A DNA stretch of 64,000 nucleotides from an uncultured Verrucomicrobiota bacterium (GTDB lineage Bacteria > Verrucomicrobiota > Verrucomicrobiia > Opitutales > Opitutaceae): the NCBI GenBank assembly GCA_903869675.1, contig CAIQAB010000013.1, forward strand, positions 8,001 to 72,000, read 5' to 3'. The position numbers were made by a program, and so were the translations under genes. This document shows, piece by piece, positions 44,918 through 54,591 of the stretch (the first letter of the stretch is position 1; every line of letters begins with the position of its first letter). The notes beneath the pieces are model-generated. The model ran no database searches and was not told the origin of the DNA. It was given only the letters and a program-made list of their open reading frames with translations.

Positions 44918-47089
44918 GTGCCCCCGCTGCTGCTTCCGCCGCGCCTGCTCTCGTTCTGCCTTCCTTGGGTAGCCGTCTTCATGCCCTTTTCGGCTTCCTG
45001 CGGCGCCCCGATCGACCGCGAGGCGCTGGTCTCGCGTCACTCGCCGGCGTTCCACTCGCTCGATTACGATTCTCCACTGACCGTGGGAAATGGCGGCTTC
45101 GCCTTCACCGCCGACGTCACCGGTCTGCAAAGCTTTCCCGAGGCCTACCACCGCGAGGGCGTTCCCACCGAAACGCTGTCCCGCTGGGCTTGGGTGCGGG
45201 ACGAAAACCCAGCCGGCTACACCCTCGCAGACGCAAATCGCGACTTCACCCACCCCGACGGTTCCGTCCACGGCTACCCGACCAACAGCCAGTCCGACGC
45301 CGGCCGGTGGCTCCGTCGCAACCCTCGCATCCACCCGCTCGGCCAGATCGCGCTGGATTGGCAAAAATCCGACGGAACCCCCTTCGCACCGACCGAAGTC
45401 CACGATATCGCCCAAAGGCTCGACCTCTGGCGGGGCATGATCGAGAGCCGTTACACCCTGGACGGTCGCGGCGTGTTGGTCACCACCGCCTGCCGGCCGG
45501 ACGAAGACACCGTGCTCATCCGCATCGAATCCGACCTCGTTGCGGAGGGTGTGCTGGGCATTCGTCTGGCCTTCCCGGCGGGTCACGATCTCCAAGTCAA
45601 CCACACCCCCGGTTACGACTGGTCGCTTCCCGAATCCCACCGTTCCGAATTGGTCGACGCCACCCGTGTAGAGCGTCACGTGGCCGATCTGGCTTACACG
45701 GTGAACCTGAGTCGCCCGGCCACGCCCGTGCCCGGGGTGCCGCATACGTTTCGCGTCCGTGCGGAGGCCGGCCACCGCGTGCTCGAGTTGGCGGTGAATT
45801 TCGCCCGCGAAACACGCCTCCCCACCGCCTGCGATTTTGAATCCGTCGCCCGCCACTGGGCGAGTTTCTGGCGCGCCTCGGCCGCCGCCGATTTCTCAGG
45901 CAGCACCGATCCGCTCGCAGCTAAATTTGAGCGCCGCCTCGTGCTCTCCCAATACCTGACTGCCGTGCAGCTGGCCGGCGACGTGCCGCCGGCAGAGAGC
46001 GGCCTCACCTGCGCCACCTGGTATGGCAAGCACCACACCGAGATGATCTGGTGGCACGTAGCCCACTTCGCCCTTTGGGGGCATCCTGAACTGCTGGCGC
46101 GCAACCTCGATTGGTATGTCGCCCGCCTGCCCGAGGCCCGCGCCATCGCCGCGCGTCGCGGCTTGGGCGGGGCCCGCTGGGCCAAAATGGCGGGCCCTGA
46201 TTTGCGCGAAAGCCCGGGCGGCAACCCGCTCATCGTGTGGAACCAACCGCACCCGATCTACCTGGCCGAGTTGCTCCATCGCGCCTCACCCACGCCTGCC
46301 ATCCTCGAACGCTATGGCGCCTTGGTTCAGGAATCCGCCGAGGCAGTTGCCTCCATGCTATGGTTTGACTCCGCCCACGACCGCTACGCCCTCGGTCCCC
46401 CGCTTTGGATCGCCCAGGAAATCTACGATCAGGCCACCAGCCAAAACCCCGGCTTCGAACTGGCCTACTGGCGTTGGTCTCTCCAGCTCGCCCAAACCTG
46501 GCGCGAACGCCGCGGGCTGCCCCGCGAACCGCTCTGGGACGACATCATCCGCCGTCTTTCGCACCTTCCCGAAAAGGAGGGCAAATACGTCGCCCTGCAG
46601 TCCCATCCCGACACCTGGGACAACCTCGCCAGCCGCCACGACCACCCGAGCATGTTGATGTCGCTCGGCGTCCTGCCCGCGACCGATTTTGTGGACCGCG
46701 GCACCATGGGCCGCACCCTTGACGCCGTCCTGCGCGACTGGGACTGGGAGGAGAAAATCTGGGGTTGGGACTACCCCATGATCGCCATGACCGCGGCCCG
46801 CCTCGGCCGCCCCCGCGACGCGGTGGAGATACTGCTGCGCGAAGGCCCGAACAACCGCTACACCGCCGCCGGCCATTGCCCGCAACGGCCCGCCAGTCGC
46901 ACCAAACGCGACACCAGCCCCGGCCAACCGCGCTACGACATCGCCACCTACCTGCCCGCCCACGGCGCTTTTCTCTCCGCCGCCGCTTTGATACTCGGCG
47001 GCTGGGACGGCGAGAACAGCGAACACCCCGGGCTACCCCGCGATGGCTCTTGGGTGGTGCAAACCGAAGGTTGGAAGCCGTTGCCCTGA
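44918..47089 (+). CDS. Putative secreted (alpha/alpha)6-type glycosidase, paralogue of the 14376 gene
   Basis: The 723-residue protein starts at a GTG, which gives a full signal peptide (LLSFCLPWVAVFMPFSASCGA); the ATG at 44981 would cut it short. It aligns by eye throughout with the product at 14376: APIDREALVSRHSP, LTVGNGGFAFTADVTGLQSF, GLTCATWYGKHHTEMIWWHVAHFALWG, GARWAKMAGPD, VWNQPHPIYLAELLHR, YALGPPLWIAQE and NPGFELAYWRWSLQLAQTW. The conserved Trp-rich and acidic stretches look like an active-site cleft of a GH65/GH95-like fold. Function is not established; two copies in two pectin operons argue for a pectin-oligomer or side-chain glycosidase. Last gene of operon II. Confidence 0.75.
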   Translation: MPPLLLPPRLLSFCLPWVAVFMPFSASCGAPIDREALVSRHSPAFHSLDYDSPLTVGNGGFAFTADVTGLQSFPEAYHREGVPTETLSRWAWVRDENPAGYTLADANRDFTHPDGSVHGYPTNSQSDAGRWLRRNPRIHPLGQIALDWQKSDGTPFAPTEVHDIAQRLDLWRGMIESRYTLDGRGVLVTTACRPDEDTVLIRIESDLVAEGVLGIRLAFPAGHDLQVNHTPGYDWSLPESHRSELVDATRVERHVADLAYTVNLSRPATPVPGVPHTFRVRAEAGHRVLELAVNFARETRLPTACDFESVARHWASFWRASAAADFSGSTDPLAAKFERRLVLSQYLTAVQLAGDVPPAESGLTCATWYGKHHTEMIWWHVAHFALWGHPELLARNLDWYVARLPEARAIAARRGLGGARWAKMAGPDLRESPGGNPLIVWNQPHPIYLAELLHRASPTPAILERYGALVQESAEAVASMLWFDSAHDRYALGPPLWIAQEIYDQATSQNPGFELAYWRWSLQLAQTWRERRGLPREPLWDDIIRRLSHLPEKEGKYVALQSHPDTWDNLASRHDHPSMLMSLGVLPATDFVDRGTMGRTLDAVLRDWDWEEKIWGWDYPMIAMTAARLGRPRDAVEILLREGPNNRYTAAGHCPQRPASRTKRDTSPGQPRYDIATYLPAHGAFLSAAALILGGWDGENSEHPGLPRDGSWVVQTEGWKPLP

Positions 47090-47138
47090 AAGGGACGAAA
47101 ACGCTGCGCTCAAGAGCGCCCCGCCACCCTTTACAACC

Positions 47139-50100
47139 TCAACGGGGAGTCGCGCCCAGACGAAAAAAAACGCGCGCGGCATCAAGCGGTGCCCGCAGGG
47201 TGACTTGTTCGTGCGTGAGATTCAGAGGCTGCACCGTTACGCTGACCCCACCGGTGCCGGCGACCAAGGGTGTCCAAGTGACGAGATCGATGGATTTCTG
47301 CACCACCAGGTTGAAAAGTCCTTCAGCTTCCAGGTGCCGCTGGAAAGAAAACGCGGCCAACGTGGAGGATTCCGCGACGCAGGTGGGACGGGGCGCACTG
47401 GTGGAATCCAGCGGCAGACCACCCAGAATGAACTCAAGGGCGTTGGCCACGCCGTCCCCATCGGGATCGGCATTAAACGCACCGTTCCCGTTCGCGTTCA
47501 ACCCGTGGGTGGAAAGAAACTGCGCATAGGCATCCGGCGGCGGCGCGACAGGCAGCGGTTCGTAGTCCACGCGCAGGCTGGAAATAATGACATGGGAGAC
47601 GGTGGTATTGCCGACATTCCGGTAACCTATGCCGATGGCATCGAAGGCGCTGGTCACATCTGCCGGCAAAGTGCCGACCGCTGTGGTAATGGCGGAAGAG
47701 GAGAAAAGCGCGGCCGCCGCCGTATCAGTGCCTGCGTGCACGGTGCAGCCCAGGGTAAACGCGGCGGCAGCGGAACGGGTGAGCGTGACGGTCAGCGTGT
47801 AGGTCTGGCCGTCGGTGAAAGTCAGCGCGGCCGGCGAGGCGGTGGCGGTGCCGATAGTCGCGGCGGCCGCGGACGAGCTGGTGCCGGGCACGATGAGGGA
47901 TTGGGAGGCATTGGAGGCGCCGCTTTGCGCCGAACGCACCTCGAGGGAGGCTGCCGCGGTCGCGTTGGCCACGCCCGCGCGGTAGCCGCGCCAGTTTTGA
48001 GTGCCGCCGGTGGCAAGAGTCGTCGAGGTCGATAAGAGTTGGGTGTTGATCAATCCGGTGTAGGGCAAGACGCCTCCGGAGTTGAAAAACCCTGCGCCCA
48101 GATGGCGGACGTTGGTCGGGACAAATACCAGCCGGGCGCGCAACACGTCACCAACGGCGGCGAGTGAACGGGGCGTGGCCGCGAACAACGCCGCCGCCTC
48201 CACCGTGCCGGAGGTAGTGATCGGCATAGTCAGATCGAGCGGGCGCGCCTCGACCACCCCCGTCGTAGCCGGATCATCGCCAACACTGCAGGTGGAGGCG
48301 TTTTTGGACGACATCACATACCAGTTGGTGGCGGTGGCGGTCAGCGCCGGCGAAGTCGCATGGAGGGTATCTCCCGCGAAGGTCGTGGCGAAGCTGCTGC
48401 CGGCGGAAACGGCGACGAAGAGCGTCGCGGAGGCACTGGTGACGGTGCCCGCGGAGTTGGTTACCACCACCCGGTAGGTTCCGGCGTCGGCAGCTTTCAC
48501 CGAGGGGATGGAATAAGCCGCCGCCGTGGCGCCAGAAAGCGCGCCGGTGCCCTTGAACCACTGATAGGTGAACGGAGCCGTGCCGGCTACGGTGACGGAA
48601 AAAGCGGCGGACTGGCCGACGACAAGCGAGAGCGACACCGGTTGCGTGGAGATGGTCGGGGGCGAGTCGGCGACCGTGACGGTGGCAGTGGCTGAGAGCG
48701 CGGAGCCATAGGCGTTGGCGACCGTGACGTGGTAGGCGCCCGCAGCGGCGGCCGTGATGCCGGTCAAGGCAATGGAAGACGCCGTCGCCCCATCGATCGC
48801 CGCACCGTTTTTATACCATTGATAGATGAAAGGCCCGGTGCCACCAGCGGAGACGGCGAGGGTAAGGGCCCCGCCATTCGAAACCGTCGCGGACACGGGA
48901 CCGGAGGCGATGCTCGGCAACGGAAAGGCGGGAGCGGCAAGTTCGTTGAGGTAGTTTTCGAGACGAGTGTAGCCGGCGGCGTCAAGGAGGTTGCGATCCG
49001 CGGCATCGGCGGGATTCAAGCCACGGGCGGTCTCCCAACTGTCGGGCATACCATCCTGATCCGTGTCAGTGGGCGCAGGGAGGGAGTTCAGGGCGGGCCA
49101 GCCGCCGACGTCGGCCTGGGAGTCGATGATGCCAGCGTAACCGTTCTTGCTGCCGTAATAGGTGACGGTGCCGTTAGTGACCTCGGATGCGATTCGCGTG
49201 TCGATCGGATCACGGTTGGGTTTCAAGCAACCACCGTAGGCCAGCACCAGGGGATAGGCCGCGACCGCAGTCTGGGTGGCAACGGCAGGCGTGTCGAAAG
49301 CGGTGGTCGCACGCAGCGCGGTAAGTTGGGCGCTGGTCGGGCCCTGCACGCCACCCGCCCAATTATCGGCCGTGACTGCCGCGCTCCCTGCGGTGTAGTT
49401 ACCGGCAACGTAGAACAGCCCGTATTGGGCACCCGTCGATAGCGCGTTGGCGCTGGGGTTGAGCACGCGATAGCGAATGGTGCCAGTCCCGGTAGCCGGG
49501 CCGTATTTGTAGTAGTTGTTAACCAGATTCTCGTGCGAGGGCAGGCCGGTATCGGTCGGCTCCCCGCCGTAAGTCGAATTGCCCTTCCAATTGTATATCA
49601 CGTTGTTTCGCACATCCACATATTCACCATCGGTGCCATGAAAGCGGGCGCCGTTGAGCCGGGGATTGCGGCTGTCGTGATGGGCGAGGAGATTATGATG
49701 AAAGGTGGCCCCGAGGCCGCCCCAAATTCCGCCGTATCCGTGGGCCCCTTTACTGTGAACGGAATCCCGTAGACTCTCCGTCGCGAAACACCACTGCATG
49801 GTGAAACGGGTGTTGTCGTAGGCCGTCGCGGTCTCGTCGATCGACCAGGAAAAAGAGCAGTGGTCGACGATCACATCGGTCGCGTAGCGGCAGGAGAACG
49901 CGTCGTTCTCAATGTCGGCGGCGTCGCCGAGGCGGGACCGGATGAAGCGGATGACGACGTTGGTCGAGTTGCTCGGGTCGATCGGGTAGTTGGCCAGACA
50001 GATGCCGTCACCGGGTGCGCTCTGGCCGGCGATGGTGAGATTGCCGTTGGTGATACGCAGGGTGGAGCTGAGATAGATGGTGCCCGAGACATCAAAAACG

Positions 50101-50315
50101 ACGGTGCGTGGACCCGAGGCGATGACCGCGGCGCGCAACGATCCGGGGCCGCTGTCGTTCAGGTTGGTGACGTGATAAACGACGCCCCCGCGACCGCCGG
50201 TCGAGAAGCGGCCGTAGCCTTCCGCGCCGGGAAAGGCGAGGGGTTGGGCACGCAGAGAGATACTTGCCGCGAAGGTCATCGCCAGCGCGAGAACGCGTCC
50301 TGCCGCCGCGATCAT
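47139..50315 (-). CDS. Modular pectate lyase, family PL1, with Ig-like domains and unknown module
   Basis: I start at the ATG at 50315, giving 1058 residues and a signal peptide (AAAGRVLALAMTFAASISLRA); the frame is open to a GTG at 50516 but that would read through the upstream terminator at 50433-50470. Residues ~25-450 are a PL1 beta-helix: LAFPGAEGYGRFSTGGRGG, GTIYLSSTLRITNGNLTIAGQSAPG, VIRFIRSRLGD, VIVDHCSFSWSIDE, HHNLLAHHDSRNPRL. Next are Ca-loop sequence (DTDQDGMPDSWE), two Ig-like domains (~475-635; YQWYKNGAAI, YQWFKGTG), an unrecognised ~280-residue module (~638-915), a DPDGDGVANALEF loop and a C-terminal module (VQKSIDLVTWTPLV...RVFFRLG). It should cut pectate extracellularly while bound to substrate or surface. 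Confidence 0.92.
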   Translation of the reverse strand: MIAAAGRVLALAMTFAASISLRAQPLAFPGAEGYGRFSTGGRGGVVYHVTNLNDSGPGSLRAAVIASGPRTVVFDVSGTIYLSSTLRITNGNLTIAGQSAPGDGICLANYPIDPSNSTNVVIRFIRSRLGDAADIENDAFSCRYATDVIVDHCSFSWSIDETATAYDNTRFTMQWCFATESLRDSVHSKGAHGYGGIWGGLGATFHHNLLAHHDSRNPRLNGARFHGTDGEYVDVRNNVIYNWKGNSTYGGEPTDTGLPSHENLVNNYYKYGPATGTGTIRYRVLNPSANALSTGAQYGLFYVAGNYTAGSAAVTADNWAGGVQGPTSAQLTALRATTAFDTPAVATQTAVAAYPLVLAYGGCLKPNRDPIDTRIASEVTNGTVTYYGSKNGYAGIIDSQADVGGWPALNSLPAPTDTDQDGMPDSWETARGLNPADAADRNLLDAAGYTRLENYLNELAAPAFPLPSIASGPVSATVSNGGALTLAVSAGGTGPFIYQWYKNGAAIDGATASSIALTGITAAAAGAYHVTVANAYGSALSATATVTVADSPPTISTQPVSLSLVVGQSAAFSVTVAGTAPFTYQWFKGTGALSGATAAAYSIPSVKAADAGTYRVVVTNSAGTVTSASATLFVAVSAGSSFATTFAGDTLHATSPALTATATNWYVMSSKNASTCSVGDDPATTGVVEARPLDLTMPITTSGTVEAAALFAATPRSLAAVGDVLRARLVFVPTNVRHLGAGFFNSGGVLPYTGLINTQLLSTSTTLATGGTQNWRGYRAGVANATAAASLEVRSAQSGASNASQSLIVPGTSSSAAAATIGTATASPAALTFTDGQTYTLTVTLTRSAAAAFTLGCTVHAGTDTAAAALFSSSAITTAVGTLPADVTSAFDAIGIGYRNVGNTTVSHVIISSLRVDYEPLPVAPPPDAYAQFLSTHGLNANGNGAFNADPDGDGVANALEFILGGLPLDSTSAPRPTCVAESSTLAAFSFQRHLEAEGLFNLVVQKSIDLVTWTPLVAGTGGVSVTVQPLNLTHEQVTLRAPLDAARVFFRLGATPR

Positions 50316-50432
50316 TCCAAAGGTTTTCTGGGGGAGTTCATGGGGATGGGGGATAGCTGGTGACGCTGAAAACGGTGCGACCTTTGCTTCAGGAAAGCCA
50401 ATGCAGCTGGGCCGATCAATATTGGGGGTTTG

Positions 50433-50470
50433 AAAATAAAAAAGCGTGGCGCACGGGATGCGCCACGCTT
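50433..50470 (-). terminator. Rho-independent terminator of the 1182 aa Ig-domain gene
   Basis: A perfect 12-bp stem (AAGCGTGGCGCA, 50442-50453, with its complement at 50459-50470) with a 5-base loop. On the minus strand it is followed by a T-rich run (50433-50441). It lies about 85 bases past the stop at 50555 and shows that the pectate lyase gene downstream has its own promoter. Confidence 0.93.
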
Positions 50471-50554
50471 GGCTAAAAGAGGGCGCCTGACCGTTGCGAG
50501 AGCGGCGATATGACACGCCGATCTCGCGGTGGCCCGGTCGGGTTAACCCCGTGC

Positions 50555-53500
50555 TCAGGGCGTGGGAGCGACCTTCACGCGGAGGAAGGTGCGGGTTCCG
50601 CTGGAGGGCACGGTGACGACCACGTGCGAGGTGGTGGCATTGACGACGGTTTGGACGATCGTGGCGCTGCCAACACCGTGGACCACGGTGTTCCAGGTGG
50701 AGAGGTTGGTCGAGGACTCGGGGGTGATCGTATAGGAGGCGAGGGCGGCATCCTTAATGTCGTAGGTCAGGGCTACGTTTCCACCCGAGGCCGTTGCGAC
50801 GGGCAGCACAGAGGCGCTGGCCACGAGGGGATTCCCATTGAGGGCGAACTCGAGCAGGTTGCTCATGCCGTCTCCGTCAGGATCTTGGGACAAGCCGTCA
50901 TTTACGCCGGCCGTAAGTCCCGTGCTGGCTGACCACGTCTGGAAGGGCGTGAGCGGCGTGGTGACGGCAACCGTGACCGAGTTGCTGGTGGCGGAACCGG
51001 CGCTGTTGGTGGCGATGACCTTGTAGCTGCCGGCGTTACCGGCGGAGGCCGAGACCACGGAGTAGGTGGCGGAGGTGGCGTCGGCGATGAGGATGTCATT
51101 CAGATACCACTGATAGGTGGGGGCCGGGGTGCCGGACGCGGCGGCGGTGAGCGTCAGCGATGCGCCCACGCTGATGGACTGGGCGGTCGGCTGGGAGGTG
51201 ATGGCAGGCGCAACAGAGGTGACCACTGCACCCTTGACGACCGACACGGAGGTGAAGGTGAGGGTGGGGACGGTTGTTCCGTCGACGTTGCGGAGACCGA
51301 TCGCCAAGGCGTCGAAGCTCGTGGTGACGGCGGAGGGCAGCGCGGCGGCCACGCTCGTGGTGATGCTGGTGGTGCACAGCGGGGTGCCACTGGCGGTGGC
51401 GCCGGTGTAGAGACCGTAGGTGATGGTGTATTGATTGCTGGCGGTGAGGGCCACGGTGTAGACGAGGGTGTAGGTCGTGTTGGCCGTGAACGCCGCGGCA
51501 GCCGTCAAGCCGGGCTGGAGACCGATCACCACGCCAGCAGGCTCACTGAAGGCGGAACCGGTGCTGCCTGCGGGGAATACGAGGTCCTGGCCCTTGTTTG
51601 TGGTGGTGCTCGCCTGGGCGGGGCGGGTGCTGGCATCGCCCGTGGAGCTGGCGTCCGACATGGCGGAGCGGTAGCCCACCCAATTTTGGGTGCCGCCGTT
51701 GACTGCATCACTGAAGCCGGTGCCCATGAGTGAGCCACCGACGCTGCTATCGAGAGCGACCGGGCTGACGCCGCCAGAGTTGTAGAGACCAAAGGCGAGC
51801 ATGCGGAGGTTGGTCGACTTAAAGGTGGCGCGCAGGCGGATATACTCGCCGGTGGTGCTCAGTGCGACCGGAGTCGCGGCGAAACGGGCGGCGGTCTCGA
51901 CTGTGCTCGAGCTGGAAGTGGTGTTCCAGGTGAGCAACAGCCGGGGGTCCACTGCACTCGTCGTCGCTGCGTCGTCACCGATGCTGGAGTTGTTGGCTGC
52001 GCGAGGGCTTAGCACGAACCAGCTGGTGGAGTTAGAGGTGATCGGCGTGGTCGCGTTATTGAGGGTATCCGTGCTGAAGTCGGTCGCGAAGACGCTGGTT
52101 TCGGTCGCGTTCTGAACCGTGACGACGGTGTCGATGGAGGTCAGATTGCCGCCCGCGTTGGTGACGACGACGTGGTAGCTGCCGGCATCGGTGCCGGATG
52201 CGGCCGCGATGGTGTAGCTGGAGCCCGTCGCGCCGGGGATGAGAGTCGAATTCTTATACCACTGATAGCTGAGGGGGCCCGAGCCCGCGTAGGCGGCGTT
52301 GATCAGCATGCGCTCGCCAGAGTTAATGGTGAGAGCGGCCGGAGGCTGGGTGGTGAACGTGGGGTTCACGATATTGATGGTCACGGCCGCCGGATCACTC
52401 GTCGCCGTGCTGACCGAGTTGGAGGCGGTCACGGTGTAGCTGTGTGTGCCGGCATCCGCGGTCGTGGAGTTCGGGACGCTGTAGCTTGACGAAGTGGCGC
52501 CGGGAATCAGAACGGTGTCTTTATACCACTGAAAGGTGGGCGGAGCGAGACCGGTGGCGGTGACGGAGAGGTTGATCGCAGTGCCGACGTTTACCTTGGT
52601 GGTCGGGGCCGGCTGGACCGTGATAACGGGTGCTGCGGTGTTGATCGTGACGGCGACGGTATCGCTGGTCGCGGTGCCCTGGCTGTTGGTGGCGACGAGC
52701 TTGTAGTTACCTGCGTCGGAGGCGGCGGAGGCTGCCACGGTGTAAATGGCGCTGGTGGCGCCGGGAATCTCGACGTTGTCATGGAGCCACTGGTAAGTCG
52801 GGGTGGGGGCTCCGCCGACTGCGGTGGTCAAGGTAAGGGTGCTGCCGGCGTCCACGTTTTGGGCGGTGGGCTGCGTGGCAAAGGACGGGGCGGAGAGACC
52901 AGACGAAGTAACCGTGACGGTCGAGCTGGTCTCCGAGCCGTAGGCGTTGGAGGCGACGACGTAGTAGCTTCCAGCGTCGGCGCCGCTTGCTGCGGCAATA
53001 TTATAGGTGGCGGAAGTCGCGCCCACGATGGCTGCACTGTCCTTATACCACTGATACGACAGCGTGCCTGTGCCGGTGGCGGTGACGCTCAAGCTGTCCG
53101 AGCCACCGGTGGGGATGTTTTTGCCGGTCGGCTGGACGGTAATCTTGGTGATATCGGCGTTGGACGCGGTGAGCTTTAATGCCGTGACCTGTATGTAAGG
53201 AGCCGCTCTCACGCGGCCGCCGATGGCAATCGCATCGAAAGTTGAAGTGAATAGACTGGGGGCGGACGTGGAGGAGGCTGTTCCGCTGGAGGAATACATC
53301 ACGGTGCTGGTGTCGTGATTTGTGACGGTGAACGTTAATGCCAATGCGTCTCCCGCGCTCCGTTGAATGCGGTAGACGAAGTCGTAGGCCGTCAGGCCTG
53401 TTTCCGCAGACCACCCGACCGTCACGCCGGCGGGAGAGTTAACCGACGTTGCCGCGTTTGTCGCTGAAGGGGTGGCGAATCCGCCCGTTCCCATGGTAAG

Positions 53501-54103
53501 GAGTTCCCATGCGCCATAGGGTGATCCGGCGGTTTGAGCAGCTCGGGCCTTGAAGTCGGCAGTCACGGCGGCGTTCAGGGACATGGCGCGATAGCCCTTC
53601 CATCCTGTTGTGCCACCGGTTGCTGACTGTCCGGTCACGGCAGCTAAGCCGTTGTTCAACATCGCCACGCCATCGACGGGACGAGTGACCAGGGGGTCAA
53701 CGCCGCCGGAATTGAAAAGACCGACCGCGAAGTTTTGAATGCCCGCTACATATACCTGACCTCTCACCTCGATGAAGTCTCCGGTGTTTGCGAGGGAGAT
53801 CGGACCTTGCGTGACGCGACCTGCGAGCTCTATGGCCGCGGAAGTCGATGACGTCGTGGAGGAAAGCGTGATGCCATAGGTATCTACAGCGAGTGCACCG
53901 CTGGGCTTATTCCACATACCGTTCCATGTCGCACCCGTGGGCGTGATGACGGCTGGATTAATTTTTACGGAATTCGTAGAGCCGTTGAAATCGGCTTTGA
54001 ATGCCACTGATTCCGCCGAAGCGGTGAAGGGTATAGACGCGACGAGGGCGGCAAGCAGGGATAGCCCCCTGCGAATGGTAGACGGTTCTGGGTTATGGCT
54101 CAT
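50555..54103 (-). CDS. Secreted multi-Ig protein with two copies of an unrecognised module
   Basis: From the ATG at 54103 the protein is 1182 residues with a signal peptide (LSLLAALVASIPFTASA). Order: unknown module copy 1 (~32-310), four Ig-like domains (~310-670, each with a YQWY/YQWLHDN Trp and a DAGxY motif), module copy 2 (~671-959), a fifth Ig-like domain (~965-1045), then a DPDGDGMSNLLEFALNGNP Ca-loop and the C-terminal module (ESSTNLSTWNTVV...TFLRVKV). The module copies share FNSGGV/YNSGGV, GGTxxWxGYR and TSFDAxAIGxR motifs with the pectate lyase next door. No catalytic domain is recognised, so it is probably a binding or adhesion protein acting with the lyase. Confidence 0.88.
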   Translation of the reverse strand: MSHNPEPSTIRRGLSLLAALVASIPFTASAESVAFKADFNGSTNSVKINPAVITPTGATWNGMWNKPSGALAVDTYGITLSSTTSSTSAAIELAGRVTQGPISLANTGDFIEVRGQVYVAGIQNFAVGLFNSGGVDPLVTRPVDGVAMLNNGLAAVTGQSATGGTTGWKGYRAMSLNAAVTADFKARAAQTAGSPYGAWELLTMGTGGFATPSATNAATSVNSPAGVTVGWSAETGLTAYDFVYRIQRSAGDALALTFTVTNHDTSTVMYSSSGTASSTSAPSLFTSTFDAIAIGGRVRAAPYIQVTALKLTASNADITKITVQPTGKNIPTGGSDSLSVTATGTGTLSYQWYKDSAAIVGATSATYNIAAASGADAGSYYVVASNAYGSETSSTVTVTSSGLSAPSFATQPTAQNVDAGSTLTLTTAVGGAPTPTYQWLHDNVEIPGATSAIYTVAASAASDAGNYKLVATNSQGTATSDTVAVTINTAAPVITVQPAPTTKVNVGTAINLSVTATGLAPPTFQWYKDTVLIPGATSSSYSVPNSTTADAGTHSYTVTASNSVSTATSDPAAVTINIVNPTFTTQPPAALTINSGERMLINAAYAGSGPLSYQWYKNSTLIPGATGSSYTIAAASGTDAGSYHVVVTNAGGNLTSIDTVVTVQNATETSVFATDFSTDTLNNATTPITSNSTSWFVLSPRAANNSSIGDDAATTSAVDPRLLLTWNTTSSSSTVETAARFAATPVALSTTGEYIRLRATFKSTNLRMLAFGLYNSGGVSPVALDSSVGGSLMGTGFSDAVNGGTQNWVGYRSAMSDASSTGDASTRPAQASTTTNKGQDLVFPAGSTGSAFSEPAGVVIGLQPGLTAAAAFTANTTYTLVYTVALTASNQYTITYGLYTGATASGTPLCTTSITTSVAAALPSAVTTSFDALAIGLRNVDGTTVPTLTFTSVSVVKGAVVTSVAPAITSQPTAQSISVGASLTLTAAASGTPAPTYQWYLNDILIADATSATYSVVSASAGNAGSYKVIATNSAGSATSNSVTVAVTTPLTPFQTWSASTGLTAGVNDGLSQDPDGDGMSNLLEFALNGNPLVASASVLPVATASGGNVALTYDIKDAALASYTITPESSTNLSTWNTVVHGVGSATIVQTVVNATTSHVVVTVPSSGTRTFLRVKVAPTP

Positions 54104-54591
54104 GGGGATGAACAGTGTCGCCGAAGCCACCTGACAGTCGGGTAAAACTAAAAAAGCCCGCCTGTCTTGGATGACTTGGTTGGACGGTTTGGTTTGGGGG
54201 TGAGGGGAAGGGGAAGGGGAAACTTAAAGTTTCGATTTAAAACACCGGAATCGAGCTGCACTCACAAATGCAACGGCGTGCGCATTGTTGAACTGGCGGG
54301 CAGTGCAGGTGAAGCGAGCACCGGAGTCGGCACCGGTCTAGGCACGTTTGAGCAACGAGGGGATATCGGGCTATCGATCCGGTGTGTAAGCCAGATCACC
54401 CTTCCGGTATTTCCCAAGGCAGAAACGTCGGCCCTAAAATGCAGCAGTCCTCCTCCTAGCTCAACGATGCGCGCAAAGCCGGGTTTGTCCCCAGTTTAGA
54501 TCGGTATGAACCTGTGCCCTTCGTTCGCTCCACCCCTTTTTTTGCGAGCTTTTTATCTAATACCCAAGGTTACCTAACGTAGTTTTGTATT
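54104..54591. other. Divergent intergenic region before the pseudopilin gene
   Basis: These 488 bases separate the Ig-domain gene (minus) from the pseudopilin gene (plus). There should be a promoter for each. I see an AT-rich stretch with TTTTTTTGCGAG and CTTTTTATCTAATAC at 54536-54561, a possible promoter for the plus-strand genes, but no reliable boxes. No RNA gene, palindrome or convincing small gene is seen. Confidence 0.45.

Noticed and set aside
50315-50516. Upstream extension of the PL1 gene to a GTG at 50516
   Set aside because: It would place the start beyond a perfect terminator hairpin and put the signal peptide about 67 residues into the protein.
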